From NCBI GenBank assembly GCA_028622995.1, contig JAJQJQ010000007.1:1426001-1490000 (forward strand): a DNA stretch of 64,000 bases. The letters are read 5' to 3'. Made by a program: the position numbers and the translations under genes. The notes beneath the pieces are model-generated. The model worked only from the letters and a program-made list of their open reading frames with translations, searched no databases and was not told the DNA's origin. Positions 35,101 to 48,459 of the stretch are shown here, one piece after another (within the stretch, counting starts at the first letter, position 1; each line of letters begins with the position of its first letter). The DNA is from Panagrolaimus kolymaensis. Its lineage: Eukaryota > Nematoda > Chromadorea > Rhabditida > Panagrolaimidae.

Positions 35101-35271
35101 GCTCACAATGGCAGCAGCTTTACTTCTGCAAATTTTTCTTCTTCAAATATGACTCATGAAATGAGTCAATCACCAAATAGCTCTAAACATGTTAAAAGTG
35201 AAAGCGTTTCATCTCCACAAGAATCATATGAATCTGAGACCAATGATGAAAAAAGTTTTAAGAAAGAATGA
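32132..35271 (+). CDS. ceh-30/ceh-31: BarH-class homeobox transcription factor (CEH-30/CEH-31 type)
   Basis: Exons 32132-32510, 33815-34157 and 34863-35271 encode 376 residues. The homeodomain (about 182-241) reads [26 protein letters not shown] and ends [15 protein letters not shown]; Tyr in WYQNRR and the downstream [12 protein letters not shown] motif are BarH hallmarks. The NPYWTQ segment after it matches nematode CEH-30/31. An N-terminal FRIHDLLES resembles the BarH FIL/eh1 Groucho-binding motif. Ser- and Ala-rich runs fill the N-terminus. CEH-30 protects male-specific CEM neurons from apoptosis in C. elegans and CEH-31 acts in neurons. Intron 1 (1.3 kb) is large for this genome and may hold enhancers. 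The family call is certain; which of the two paralogues is not. Confidence 0.88.
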
Positions 35272-38200
35272 GTAATTGTTTATAGCTTGGTAAAAGAAAA
35301 TGTTGAGAAATTAGATATGTGCAAAGTTCTTTTTTCTAGCTTTATTGTTTTTTTTTGTAATCTTCTAAAATCAGCCTTTTTTATTTTAATTTTAAAAAAT
35401 TTTTTTTGGTAACTAATAAGTTTAAAACAAGTTTCATTTATTGAAAGATGATATGATATTTTGTCATATCTTTATGACAACTATAATAGTAATCATTCGA
35501 AAAGCAATTTTTTAGCTACTTTTTTAATTTTCTTTTCGGATGTCACAGAATTTTTATTTTTGTCATTCATCTCTTTCGACGTATGTATTGTATTGTACCA
35601 CTTTTTTTTTTAAATTAACCACTTATTTGCTTTAAATCATTTTTTTTAAAACTTTTGTATTGGAAAATAGAAACGAAAAAAATAAATTGATCTCTATTGT
35701 AATTTTTCATGAAATTTCCTTTTCAAGGCCATCGATTAATGCCACTCGTCTGTCATCAAGTAACAATAGTTCAATGGCAGGCATTAAATTATTGTTATTA
35801 TTATTATTTTCTGACATATTTTTTAACGTTCAAAAAAAACTGACATTAAAAAGCATTGTTCATTAATTAATTGAATTCAATTAAAACTCAAAAGAGAAAA
35901 AAATATGATGAGCAAGCAACGCATCCATATGTCGACAGGTTTTTTTGCCTGCTAAAAGCGAGAAATACTTTAAGGGAAAAAAAGGGAAATGAAGCATGGG
36001 AACGCTTCTTTTTGCATTATTTTTTCAATTAGTGCTAATAAAAAATACAAAGAAATGCGACAGGTGGATAAATGGAACGGTTTATGATGCTTCATTAAGA
36101 CTGTTATTAAAAATGATGAGAACTATCGTATTTGAATTGTAACAATCTGTTTTTAAAATCTTTAAAATTTAAATCTTTGGAGTAATAAAATTTAATGCTG
36201 ACTTTTTCTTAAATTACTGTATGATTTTTTAGTTCATCATTCATTCTTACACGCTTGAAAAAAACCTTTTCACCCAATAATATTTATATTTCTTTGTTCC
36301 CAAAAATCTTTTTGTTTAATATACAAAAACAACTATGATAATTATCTTTTTTTAAATCATGGGTTAATAACGGAGTCAGTCTCTATTATCTCTCATTTGC
36401 CTCTTTTTTATTCGAACCCATTTTTTTAACGAAAGTTTAGCGCCCATTCCATCCGGTCATTTCTTTTCGTCAGAGTCAAAAAATATATATTTCCGGTGAC
36501 CTGTTAGAGCGATCATACACTCATTATTAGAACAATGAGATTAATTCCATCTTTTTCAGGTAACATTTTTTTAGACAATAAAAAAGAGAAAAAATCATGA
36601 TGGTTGAGCGATTATAATTATCTGTTTGTAAGGGGATTAGTGTCATTAAGAAAAAAAAGTGAAACCTAAGGATTTCAGAAGAAGAAAAGAAAAGAAAAGA
36701 AAGGAAAGTTTTATAAAAATTAGGGGAAGCTGAACGTAGCTTTTTTATTTTGGATATTTAATTATCCAGCAATAACGCAGTAATAATAACAAAGTTTTTT
36801 CCAAAAACAAACATTTTATTAATGCATTATGACCATTTTTGGAAGACAATGAAATCGAGGGAAAATTAGTTACAGTAACTTTGCAAGCATTAATCAAACA
36901 ATCATTAGGCTTTTTAGAAAACTAAAAAGGCTAAAAACAAGCTTTTAAAAACACGCAATAGAGATGCGCCTTTTTAGTGTACATTAAAGCTTCTTTTTTT
37001 TTAAATAAGAGCAGCCATGTCAATAATTCTTGCACGCAAATTAAAGATTTGCTTTGTAATCGGCGCTTCTGTCACTATTCTTGATTGATTACAGTTTTCG
37101 TCGCTTTTGGCCGAAACATAACATTGAGGAAATTCTTTTTAGGGCTTTTCTTCCATTTATTTTTTTTTTTTTTCAAGGACTATGTTTTTTTCTTGCAATT
37201 TTTTTTACGCTTTCTTGTGACAACAGGTGTCAGAAAGTCATTTGCGGACAAATTATTATTATTATGGCATTTGCTTCTGCTGCAATCATTTCTTGTCACT
37301 CATACCAAATTTTAAAATCTTTGCAAAAAAAATAAAAAATAACGATAAAGGTTTATTGCCAAAACATTGCGCAAGACAATCAAAAGCAATTATTATTTTT
37401 ATTTCCAAAATCGAGACTTGGCCGAGATTAGCCTTTTTGCTGAAAAGAAAAAAAGTAACATCTGCGGGATGCCACGAGAGGAGAGCTCATTGCCCGGAAA
37501 TAATAAAACCAGGTAAATTGATCGAAAACAATTTAAAAAATGTGAATGATTTTTGTTATTATGATTTGATGATTATGATGATGACGAGAATGGAGGAAAA
37601 AAGGTACCATAAATACTGATGATATTTGAAACACGACCATATGGTACATCAAGATTTTTTTTCAATAATGCTTTTATTTCTACAAAATTTCTTGATTCCA
37701 ATAACAAATTACAGTAAATTCATTTCACAATAATAATAATTTTGCAATTCACGCTTCCTTGACCTTTTTCATCATATTTTTTTTCAATTAGCTCATCTAA
37801 TCGACCTCAGAATTTTGAGTTACTTTTAATTCATATTTTGGAAATGTTTGTCATTTATAATTGAAGTTCGAAGAAATGAAAAAAAACGTCGAGTAAAAGA
37901 ATAATGTGATGGAATAATTTAGAAACATTTGAAAAGAAGGAAAGAAAAAATGACGATGCTGCTCTTTTCTTAGATAATCGGTTTTTGACGCCAACCAACA
38001 ATCTTAAAAATTGAAAGGAATAGGTAGACGCGTGCCGATAATTGTTGTAAAAAAAATCGAAGAAGGAAGGTGAATTCCTTCAAAATACCCCTTTTTCTTT
38101 AAAATGAGCTTTAAATAGTAAAAAATATATTTTGCTTTAAAAAAATTAGGCTTTATAAAATTTCCGATCATTAATACGAATCAGTACTCAAAAAACGAAA

Positions 38201-38767
38201 TTACAAGCAAAGATTATTTAACAATAACAATTCAGCAAAGTGATTTCCTAAAAGCAAAGCTTTAAGGATTACAAGACAGTCAAAATTTATGGATACAATC
38301 CTTCCTAAAGCAATGTCCACCACATCGTAAACATTTTATCTTTTTCAATCACTTTCGGCACCTTTTCTTTAACAATAAATTATTTACTGGAAATGGATAT
38401 TTTTGTTGATTGTTTTGCAATTGGCAACTAACAAATATTTTTCTCTAAGTTATTTTTCTGTATTTCTGAGGTCAAATACCATAACAACAAGTTCAAAGAA
38501 AATTGTTTACTTACAAACAACAATAATAGGAAAGCATATACATTTTATTTGTTTGTTTATTTACAGATTCAAAGCATTTTCTTTAGCTGTGATATTATTC
38601 CCATTTCCAAATCCTCTTCTTTCATTCTTCGCTATTCATGAGCCATTTTCTATCGATGCAGCAGCATATTTAGTTATTCAAACCTTCCTTAAAATTGTGA
38701 CGCAAAGCCAGAAAGCGGCGGTATTTATAATTGTTGAAAAAAATTTTAAGATTGAACTTTTCTAAAG
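35272..38767. other. 3.5-kb gene-free region between BarH gene and helq-1
   Basis: A/T-rich DNA with the 3' UTR of the homeobox gene at the left, a TTA trinucleotide run near 35790, an (AAAAG)n run at 36681-36705 and an AATAATAAT run near 37730. The open frames at 37081-37335 and 38403-38765 are T-rich hydrophobic translations with no support. Confidence 0.55.
36681..36705. repeat. (AAAAG)n microsatellite
   Basis: A short run of AAAAG units in intergenic DNA; no functional implication was seen. Confidence 0.7.
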
Positions 38768-41748
38768 ATGGTGCTCGAATGCGCTTCAAATATTCTTGAA
38801 AGAATTCAGCAACATCGAGCTTTAAAAAGAGTAGCATCGGAGTCATTGGATTCAGGAATAGGAAGTAATGCATCAACACAAAAAAGTTAGTTTAATTTTT
38901 ATAATATTTTTGAATATATCATTTTATATTTTTAGGCGGTATTATTTCTCAAAAGAAGTATCTTGGAAGTCCACGAAGTTGCTTTTTCACCCCTGAAAAT
39001 AATAGCGGTTTGAGTGGTTTATCACAAAGTCAACTAAACGAATATAAAAAAGTTCGAAATATTGATAAACTTTACCGTTAGTTTTTTTTGTGAAATTAGA
39101 TATAAAAAGTTTTAAATATATTTTTAGCATGGCAAGAAGAATTCCTCAATGACCCCAGAATTGTTCGAGGTGAAAATGCTTTACTTACAGCTCAAACAGG
39201 TGGAGGAAAAACTTTGATTGCTGAAATATTAATGCTTCGTGAAATTTTTAATAGAAATTGCAGCGCTATTTTTGTTTTACCTCTGGTTGCATTGGTTCAA
39301 GAAAAGGTTATATAATTTGTAGTTCAAAAACGATTCTCTACAACAAATGTTTCAGATCTTTGCATTTAAAGCTTTAGCCGATACATTTGGTGTTCGAATA
39401 GAAGAATATGCAGCTCATAAAGGTCGAATTCCACCCATTAAGCGACAAGATCACCGTTCGTTATTTGTTTGTACCATTGAAAAAGCAAGTGCATTAATTA
39501 ATGCATTAATGGAAAAAAATCAACTTCGAACTATTGGATTGCTTGTTCTTGATGAGGTTAGTATTTGCTTCTCGCTTGTTACTGGAATATTACTTATCCC
39601 CATAATTTTTAGGTTCACATGATAGGTGAATCAGGAAGAGGAGCAAATCTTGAATGTTTAATTTCTAAATATGCTGCAGCATGTCGAGGCCAAATCGTTG
39701 CTATGAGTGCTACCATCGGAAATGCAGATCAAGTGGCAAAATTTCTTGGTGGTTTCCATTATCATAATTCTACTCGACCTGTGGAATTAAAACAATATAT
39801 AGCATGTGGAAAAGTTGTTTCTAAAGTTAAAGATGATGGAATTATTACTCTTAAACGAAATCTTACAGGAGTAAGCATAAAATACTTTTTTGATTTTATT
39901 TGAACCAAAAAATTTTTTAGAATGATCCAAGTGACCCCGATGGTGTTATTGAACTTGCCCTTGAAATCGTTCCTAAACATTCAGTTTTAATATTTTGTAA
40001 TACTCGAATTGCATGCGAAAATTTATGCAATTTATTATGTAACAAGGTTTCAAAGTAAGGATTGTACAAGCGTTTCAAAGTTAGATAAAAAATATTTTCA
40101 GAGAAATGAAAATTCATAAATCTCAAGAACGACTAAACATTGTAGAAGAATTAAAAGCTGAAACGGATAATCAAGCCGCACAAAATCTAAAAAATAGTAT
40201 TAGAGTTGGAATAGCATATCATCATGCTGGTCTTATGACAAGCGAGCGACAAGCCGTTGAAGCTGCATTTCATGTAATTTTATCCTATTATTACTAAATA
40301 TTTTATTAGATTTAATTATTATAGAGTGGTGCCATTTCAATAGTTTGCGCAACGTCCACACTTGCTGCTGGAGTTAATCTTCCAGCTCGTCGAGTTATAA
40401 TTCGTTCACCTAAAATTGGTACAGCTTTTATGACTAAATCACAATTTCTTCAAATGGCTGGTAGAGCTGGACGTGCAGGCTTTGATGATATTGGTGAATG
40501 TTATGTTATTGCAAATGAAGGACGTGAAAAAGTGGTAAGTTATTATTTTTGCGGTAGGTGAAAGTACAAAATAAAAAATTTATAGATGAAAATAATTGTT
40601 GATGAACCTATTCCAAATTGCCAATCACAACTTGGAGAACAACTCGAAGCTTTTATTTTGGATCTTATTGGGCTAGGAGTTAGTTTTTTTTGCTTTACAA
40701 TTATAGAGTTTATTAAAACATTTATTTTTAGTTTACAAAATTGGATAAATTAAAAAACATTTTACAATCAACCTTATTTGCCCTTCAAAATGAAAACATT
40801 GAAGAGCTATTAGCAGAAAGTTTGGATAAACTTGTAAAAACTGAATTCTTACTTCATCCCTCAGAAGTAAGCTTTAAAAAAAATAACTTTATATTAATTG
40901 GACACTTTTTTAAGGATGAGTATGGATTAGCATTATATGGACGAGGCAAATTTCATTCAGGTTTAACACCCAAAGAAATTCCTGAGCTTGTTAATCATTT
41001 TTTGAATCATTTTGATCGAGGAATTTCTTTTAAAACTAGGTTTTCCATTCTTTACGTTTGTGTTCCATTTGATATTAGAGTTACGGTGGATTGGGAAGTT
41101 TATCGTCGACAATATCTCAAATTAGAAAGTTGTGATCAAAGAATGTTTGGAGATCCAAAAGATGTCGAAAAAGCAATATATCAACATCAAAGGGATCATA
41201 CACCTCCATCAGATATTGAAATGAGACTATACACTGCTCTTCTCGTTTATCGTTTGTGTAAATATGGAATGACAAGTATTTATGATAATGCTAAAACTTT
41301 TAAAGTTGCCGTTGGATGGATTCAACAAACTTATGAAAGCATGTGTCATCGAGCTCAAGCTTTAGGAAGATTTTCAGAAGTTTGTTTTAAAATTTTTTTA
41401 ACACACTTTTTATTGAAAGCGTTTTTTTAGCATGTAAGTGTAATGTGGCCTTTAAAAGGGTTATTACCTGATTTGGTAAATTATATGAGAAGTGCAGGAA
41501 ATGAAGAAATTGCCCAACTTATGACCGTTGATGGAATAACTCGATCGATGGCATTTGCATTGAATAAAACAAAATTTAATACAATTGGCGCTATTTCAAG
41601 AACTAGAGTCGCTGAACTTCGTGAAATTTTTAATGGAAGATTAAGAAAAAATTTAGCTGAGAAAATTATTTTCAATGCCAGATGTGTTTTGAGAGATGCA
41701 GTGGATGAAAAGAAAGAAGAAATTGCTTTATTGGGTGGCGAATTGTAA
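38768..41748 (+). CDS. helq-1: HELQ / POLQ-like superfamily 2 DNA helicase
   Basis: Twelve exons (38768-38885, 38936-39076, 39128-39306, 39356-39556, 39613-39870, 39921-40054, 40102-40273, 40325-40534, 40586-40678, 40732-40866, 40915-41379, 41431-41748) give 807 residues with every phase closing. Motif I is AQTGGGKT (108-115), motif II DEVH (212-215) followed by MIGE as in HELQ/POLQ, motif III MSATIG, and motif [12 protein letters not shown] (444-451). The C-terminus has the winged-helix, ratchet and helix-hairpin-helix region ([15 protein letters not shown]). HELQ is a 3'-5' ssDNA translocase/helicase acting with RAD-51 paralogues in interstrand-crosslink and double-strand-break repair; in C. 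elegans helq-1 is synthetic lethal with rfs-1. There is no polymerase domain, which separates it from POLQ. The N-terminus is short relative to vertebrates. Confidence 0.92.
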
Positions 41749-43759
41749 TTTTAAAGTTACCAACATTTTGTTGTTTTTCTCTTTGTACGGTTGTGATTAG
41801 TTATTATAAAATCTTCGCCATTCACCTATAAAACTATAAATTAGCAACAAATGATTAAATAAACAATTTACTTTTTCATAAAATCTAATAAATTTTTATT
41901 TTAAATTATTAATTTATCAACAACAAAGTACACACACACACAAGATTTTTTTAACATTCAAAAGTAATACTCAAAAAATGAGTTTCCAGAGATGATTGCA
42001 AACTTTCCACTAATTAAAAAAATACTCAAAATTTACGAATTTAGAACAACATAGCAAGGTTGAATTTTAGTCCTCCAACAAAATTTAACGCTAATATGTC
42101 AATTTTTTATAATTTTAAACTTTGATATGAGTATTTTTGTTAAAAATATACTTTCAATTCCGCATATAATGATTGAGCTTTTAGCCATTTATTGTAATTA
42201 ATACCAATTTGAAACTTACTACTTTTTTGTAAATACTGTTCAATCTTTTATTAGCAGTAAATAACAACAAAATTCTTCTCATCCTCAATCATAGCTTTCT
42301 CGCAAGTTTTGTTTTTATTTTTTAAAGCCTGCAATCAAAGATCCAAGCATCCAAAAATTATTATTGCTCCTAAAAAGGTGCAATTTTTTATTGATCATCA
42401 AATAAATGATGTCAAATAGTTTAACCGCCCCGGTAAACCGGGACTACTCCAAAAATTTTTTTCTGAGCCTAATAAGACCCAAATTTTTTAAAAGAAAAAA
42501 AATCTTTTTTTCTCGTGATTAGCAAGTATACGATTGAAAATCATATACTTGCACATTGGGTTGCATCCCCCCTCCCATTACCCTTCCCTTGGGAATGCAA
42601 CCCTAGATATTGCGTATTGCAAAAGTACGATATTTGTTTATTAGTAAGCATATTTATGCAACTCAGAACGTGCAAACTACATCAATTCAAGAGGAAAGAC
42701 AGACGATCAAAGGAACCCACATTTAAAAAAAATTACGACTTCCATTTTTTGCTTACATAACTATATTGCTTTTTTCATATCTACCTCTTTTACATATTAG
42801 AGATTAAAAGATATTTTGAAGCTTGAAACGGTAATATGTCATATATTACTTTTAGGCAAGATGTAATAAAAAATTTTTTTCTTCTCAATGTCAATAATTG
42901 GAGCAAAACCGGGAGGCGATTTAGAAACCCATTTCAGCATTCATTAAACTTTTAACAACTTTTTTTTGCACACAATTTTTTTATAATTTATTAAATTTTT
43001 TATAAGAAGCAAAAAGCTTGTTTCTCCGTCGTTGTTGCAAAGATTATCCGATGTTATTTTTCAACCCTTGAAGTCTTTTTGGCTTTTACCATTTTTATGA
43101 GAAAGTTATTTTACGAAAAAAGGAAATTAGTTTTCTCTCATGTTTAAAGTCTCATTTTCTTTTAAAAATGGAGTCATTTCGAGTCAACGAAGCTGGTTGG
43201 TAGCAATAACAACATTATGCCGCAGCCGCGGCTGACCATAAAAAAAGCCAAGCATGTCTCCTTTTAATCCGCCATCGGTTTTATGAAGTACCAATTAATA
43301 ATTTCCTTCACTTTCCATCCATCAGGTAGCATGATAGAAAAAAATAAGGAGAGAATGCCGTTTTCATGCGCTCGCTCAACCTCCGTCCGATCCAGGGACA
43401 GGAAGCATTGCTAATCGAAAAGTGCGTCTTTCGTTTTTTAACGACGACGACACTTCCAAAAAAGCAACCCTTCTCAAAATAACATTTAAATAAGCAATGG
43501 TCATTTAAAAAAAATATATTTATTTTATAAGAAAAACGCAGCGTAGGCGTTACCTGGATACGAAATACAAACGCAAGCAAAGACAGACGGCTGGTCATCT
43601 TTTTTCCTTCATTCGTCCAATCATCCACAAAAAAAAAACAACGAAAGGTGGACATACTTAGTCTTTGTATGGTTCATTGAGTTCCTTTTTTGCTTTTCAA
43701 AAAGGTTTGGGATTGTTTTAAAAACTAGTCCTTTTTTGCCTTTGAAAAAGCAAAAAAGG
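41749..43759. other. 2-kb intergenic with a cluster of inverted repeats
   Basis: No gene. It holds a hairpin cluster at 42428-42603, an imperfect palindrome at about 42831-42852 (GTAATATGTCATATATTAC) and a 12-bp GC palindrome at 43223-43234. The minus-strand open frame 43655-43308 has no domain or splice support. Confidence 0.6.
42428..42603. repeat. Cluster of three inverted repeats
   Basis: CCCGG/CCGGG (42429-42433 and 42438-42442, 4-base loop), GCAAGTAT/ATACTTGC (42522-42529 and 42545-42552) and GGGTTGCAT/ATGCAACCC (42558-42566 and 42595-42603, extended inward by CCC/GGG) lie within 180 bp of otherwise A/T-rich DNA. The last two abut. It may be a structured RNA or a miniature-transposon relic. 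Confidence 0.55.
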
Positions 43760-46511
43760 ATGAATCGATCGCCAGCCGCCAAAAGGCCTGATACTTCAAA
43801 AGGATTGATTGTAAGAGGTAAGAGTTTTTGATATTCCAACATATTTGTTTTTATTAACTTCAATTACCCAAAATTTTCGTTTCCATTTTAAGGAGCAGGT
43901 TATACAACGGCTCCATCTTCTTCGACAGGAGTTCAATTTAAACCTCCAAGTTCGCTTGCTCCTAAAAAATCTTCCGTTGCGTTTGGAGCCACAACAAGAA
44001 AAGTTCGAATAGCCTCTCAACCACCTATAGCAGTACAAAGTGCAATGAAACGAAGTGGAAGCCTTGGAAGTATTTTAACTAATCGTGTTCCTATGGCTCC
44101 TGTTGTTGGTTCAAGAGAAGGCGTTTCAACTTCCTCTTCATCCGGAAATTCAAATCGTGGAAATAATTCAAATATTATTTACGGGTCCAATACTTCACAG
44201 TTAGTTTGTTATATTTTTAGTCAAAAAATAAAATAAAATTTAAGTTTTATACAATTTTTTTAGGCCAATAATTTGCAATTGCCAACATCCTGCAGATCGA
44301 TCATTCATGGAAGATATTTATGTACAAAATTTAGAGCGACAAGTTCGAATGTTAGATTTAGAAAATGCTTTTTTGTAAGCTTATTAGCAGTATTAATGAT
44401 AATTTATTATTAATTTTTTTTAGACGTAAACAAACTCCTGGAACTTCGTCATCTCCACATCGCCACCATCAACAGCAGCAGCCACCTCAGCCATCATCAG
44501 CAATGCCTTCTTCATCAAAACCATTTTATCGAGAGGATACTGTTACAATGCCACAGGATCATGAGCCACCATGGTCGAGTGCCCCTTCATCGTCATACAA
44601 TCGCAACAAACATGTGGGATTTCGAGAAAATGCTCAAACTTTTAATGGCAACAGTGGCGGCAATGGTCAAAATCAAAATGACGAAGAAATATTTCTTCAA
44701 CTTGAAGAATCAATAAAAAAGGAACAAAAATTGGATGAAAGATTAAAGAAACAAATAGCTGAGAATCGAAAACTCAGCGCTGTGAATGAAGAAATTCAAG
44801 CAAAATTAGAAGTTTTAACCGATGAACTTCGACAAGTTGAAGGAAAAGTAACAAAAGAAAGAAGAAATTTACTTGAAGATAATATTGAATTACAAAGAAG
44901 ATTGGATGAATTAACGCCATTATTAGCAGAAAAAGAAGCACAAATTGCTAAAATTTTAAGCGATAAAGAAGGATTAAGTTCGAGATTAAGAACAACAACA
45001 ACCCAATTAAGCTCACTTCAGGTTAGTCAAATATCAGTGATCATTTTTTATTTTTGAAACCACATCGATGCCACCATATATTAGTGTAAAATTTAGAATT
45101 TTACAATACCATTTACTTTTATTCGAACCTTTCCTTGCAAACCGATCGTTATTATAGCTTGCGTTAACAAGGATACGACGATAGCGTTAATGCAAATTAT
45201 TTTAAAAAATCTTAAAATAAAATTTAGCTTAAAATTACAATCAAAAATTTAATAGAAAGTCTTATAGAATCGATTGGAAGAGCAAAAGCGAGAAGAATCA
45301 TATTTATCTGAAATTGATTCAGAAAGGAGGCAAGAAATTGATACGCTTCAACAAAAAATACGATCACTGGAAAATGAGATTGACATGCATCGAGAGAGAG
45401 AATCCAATAATATTGTAAGCCACCTAATTGTCTTGAAAAAGTTTTTATTGATAACCGAAACTTTTAGGATGAAATAAGTTCATTACAAAAGCAACTAAAA
45501 GAAGAAAGATTAATGTCAAAAAAGGAAGCAGTGATGCATAAAAAAGCTTTGGAAGAAAATGAAATGATGATAAAAGAGAACTCAAATTTATCATCCCAAA
45601 TTAGTAAGCTTGAACACGCCATGCAACAGCAGAAAGCGGATTTGAGTAAACAGAGATTCATGGATGAAAGGCATAATGAAATTGCAGAGGTTTGATGGAA
45701 TCAAAAGGTTTAGAAAACTAAAAAATACAGAAAATTTTAGTTAAAACAATCAGAAAAAAATCTAAGAAATGAGTTAAATCGTGTCGAAGATAAACTTCGA
45801 AGGGAGCAAGAAACAGTTAGAAGCCTTGAAACTCAAGTAATATTATTATTATTCCTCAAAGAAATTATAAAATGAGCATAAACTTAATTTTAGATGAAAG
45901 AACTCGAATACGATGAATCAGGTTCAAGACAAGAACTTCTAAAAACTCAAAAAGAATTAGAAGGCCTTGAAGCTTTATCCAAATCATTGACGAATGAAAA
46001 CACGGGGCTTCGAGAAGAAAAAATTTCTCTTACTGAAAGAATTGAATTTCTTCAAAGAAAGGTTTGAATTTACACATTTTATAAATTCCAAAATAGGATA
46101 AAATTCAGCGATTCCAGCTTGGAGAAAAAGAAGTTGAAATTCATGAATTAACAGAATCCTTGGATGAGTTTAAAAGAAAATACAATGCCGCGATGAATCA
46201 ATTAAAAAAAGATATGGATGTTCAAACTGAAAGGTAAATTGTAGCCATGAATGATTACCACTACAACAATTTCATTTGGTTTTAGAACATATGAGCTTGA
46301 AGAAATAGTTCGAAAAGTTCATGAACTTTCGGATTCTATGCCTCATCGCCATCCACATCATAGCAGCCGATCAAGTTCTGTTTCATCTCGAAAACAATTT
46401 GCAACATCAAGCAGTGTTGTTTCCGTTGAATCCGTTGGTAATCCAACAGGTGGAAGACGAAGAATGGAAAAAATATCAGAAAGATATCGAAAATCTTTGG
46501 AAAAAGATTAG
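43760..46511 (+). CDS. Large coiled-coil protein, unrecognised
   Basis: Ten exons (43760-43817, 43893-44199, 44264-44374, 44424-45021, 45268-45414, 45468-45689, 45741-45836, 45894-46061, 46109-46233, 46286-46511) give 685 residues. The N-terminal 120 residues are Ser/Thr/Asn-rich and basic. A short motif, ICNCQHPADRSFMEDIYVQN (about 123-142), continues into LERQVRMLDLENAFL and starts a coil. A His/Gln/Pro/Ser-rich linker follows, then nearly uninterrupted heptads from about 240 to 610 (EEIFLQLEESIKKEQKLDER and so on). The tail is Ser/Arg-rich with HPHHSSRSSSVSS and RRRMEKISERYRK. This architecture suggests a cytoskeletal or scaffolding role, for example at microtubules or synapses, but I cannot name the family. 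The conserved-looking Cys/His-Pro-Ala-Asp-Arg motif should anchor a homology search. Confidence 0.75.
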
Positions 46512-46971
46512 CATGTATTTTTTTAATCAACCTTTTTATATCAAAAATTTATAACAATATCACACAAATTCTTTTCTTTTTTGTTGTTGCTCAAATAGTC
46601 AATATCAAAATATATTTACTAAATAAATTACAGCCTAATTATAAAATTTTTATCACGATGTTATTAATACAAATACATATGCATCCATTAGATGGGAAAA
46701 TGCTTTCCTCTCTTATGAACCTATCATAAAGCGAATTCAAGGAAAACAAAATTCAATAGCTTGAAAGATGAGTAAACCACTGCTTAAACGATACATGCAA
46801 ATCAAACAAATAAAAGTTAACAGGTTTAAAAACAAATTTATTAAATGACAAGGAAAAATCAAGTTATAAAAATTCAAAACAATTAATAGTTTTAATTAGT
46901 TACAGCCATTAGGGCGAATGAATCACAGGAGTTGAAGTTGAAACTTAATCACTTTCTTTTCTGATTGTCGT
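46512..46971. other. Short intergenic between convergent genes
   Basis: The 3' regions of the coiled-coil gene (plus) and the S6-kinase gene (minus) meet here; AATAAA occurs near 46621. No gene was seen. No open continuation of the kinase C-terminus was found in this stretch. Confidence 0.6.

Positions 46972-48459
<1,488 letters not shown>

Noticed and set aside
37081..37335. Hydrophobic 84-codon plus-strand frame
   Set aside because: Phe/Leu/Ile runs arise from T-rich DNA; no signal-peptide logic and no flanking exons.
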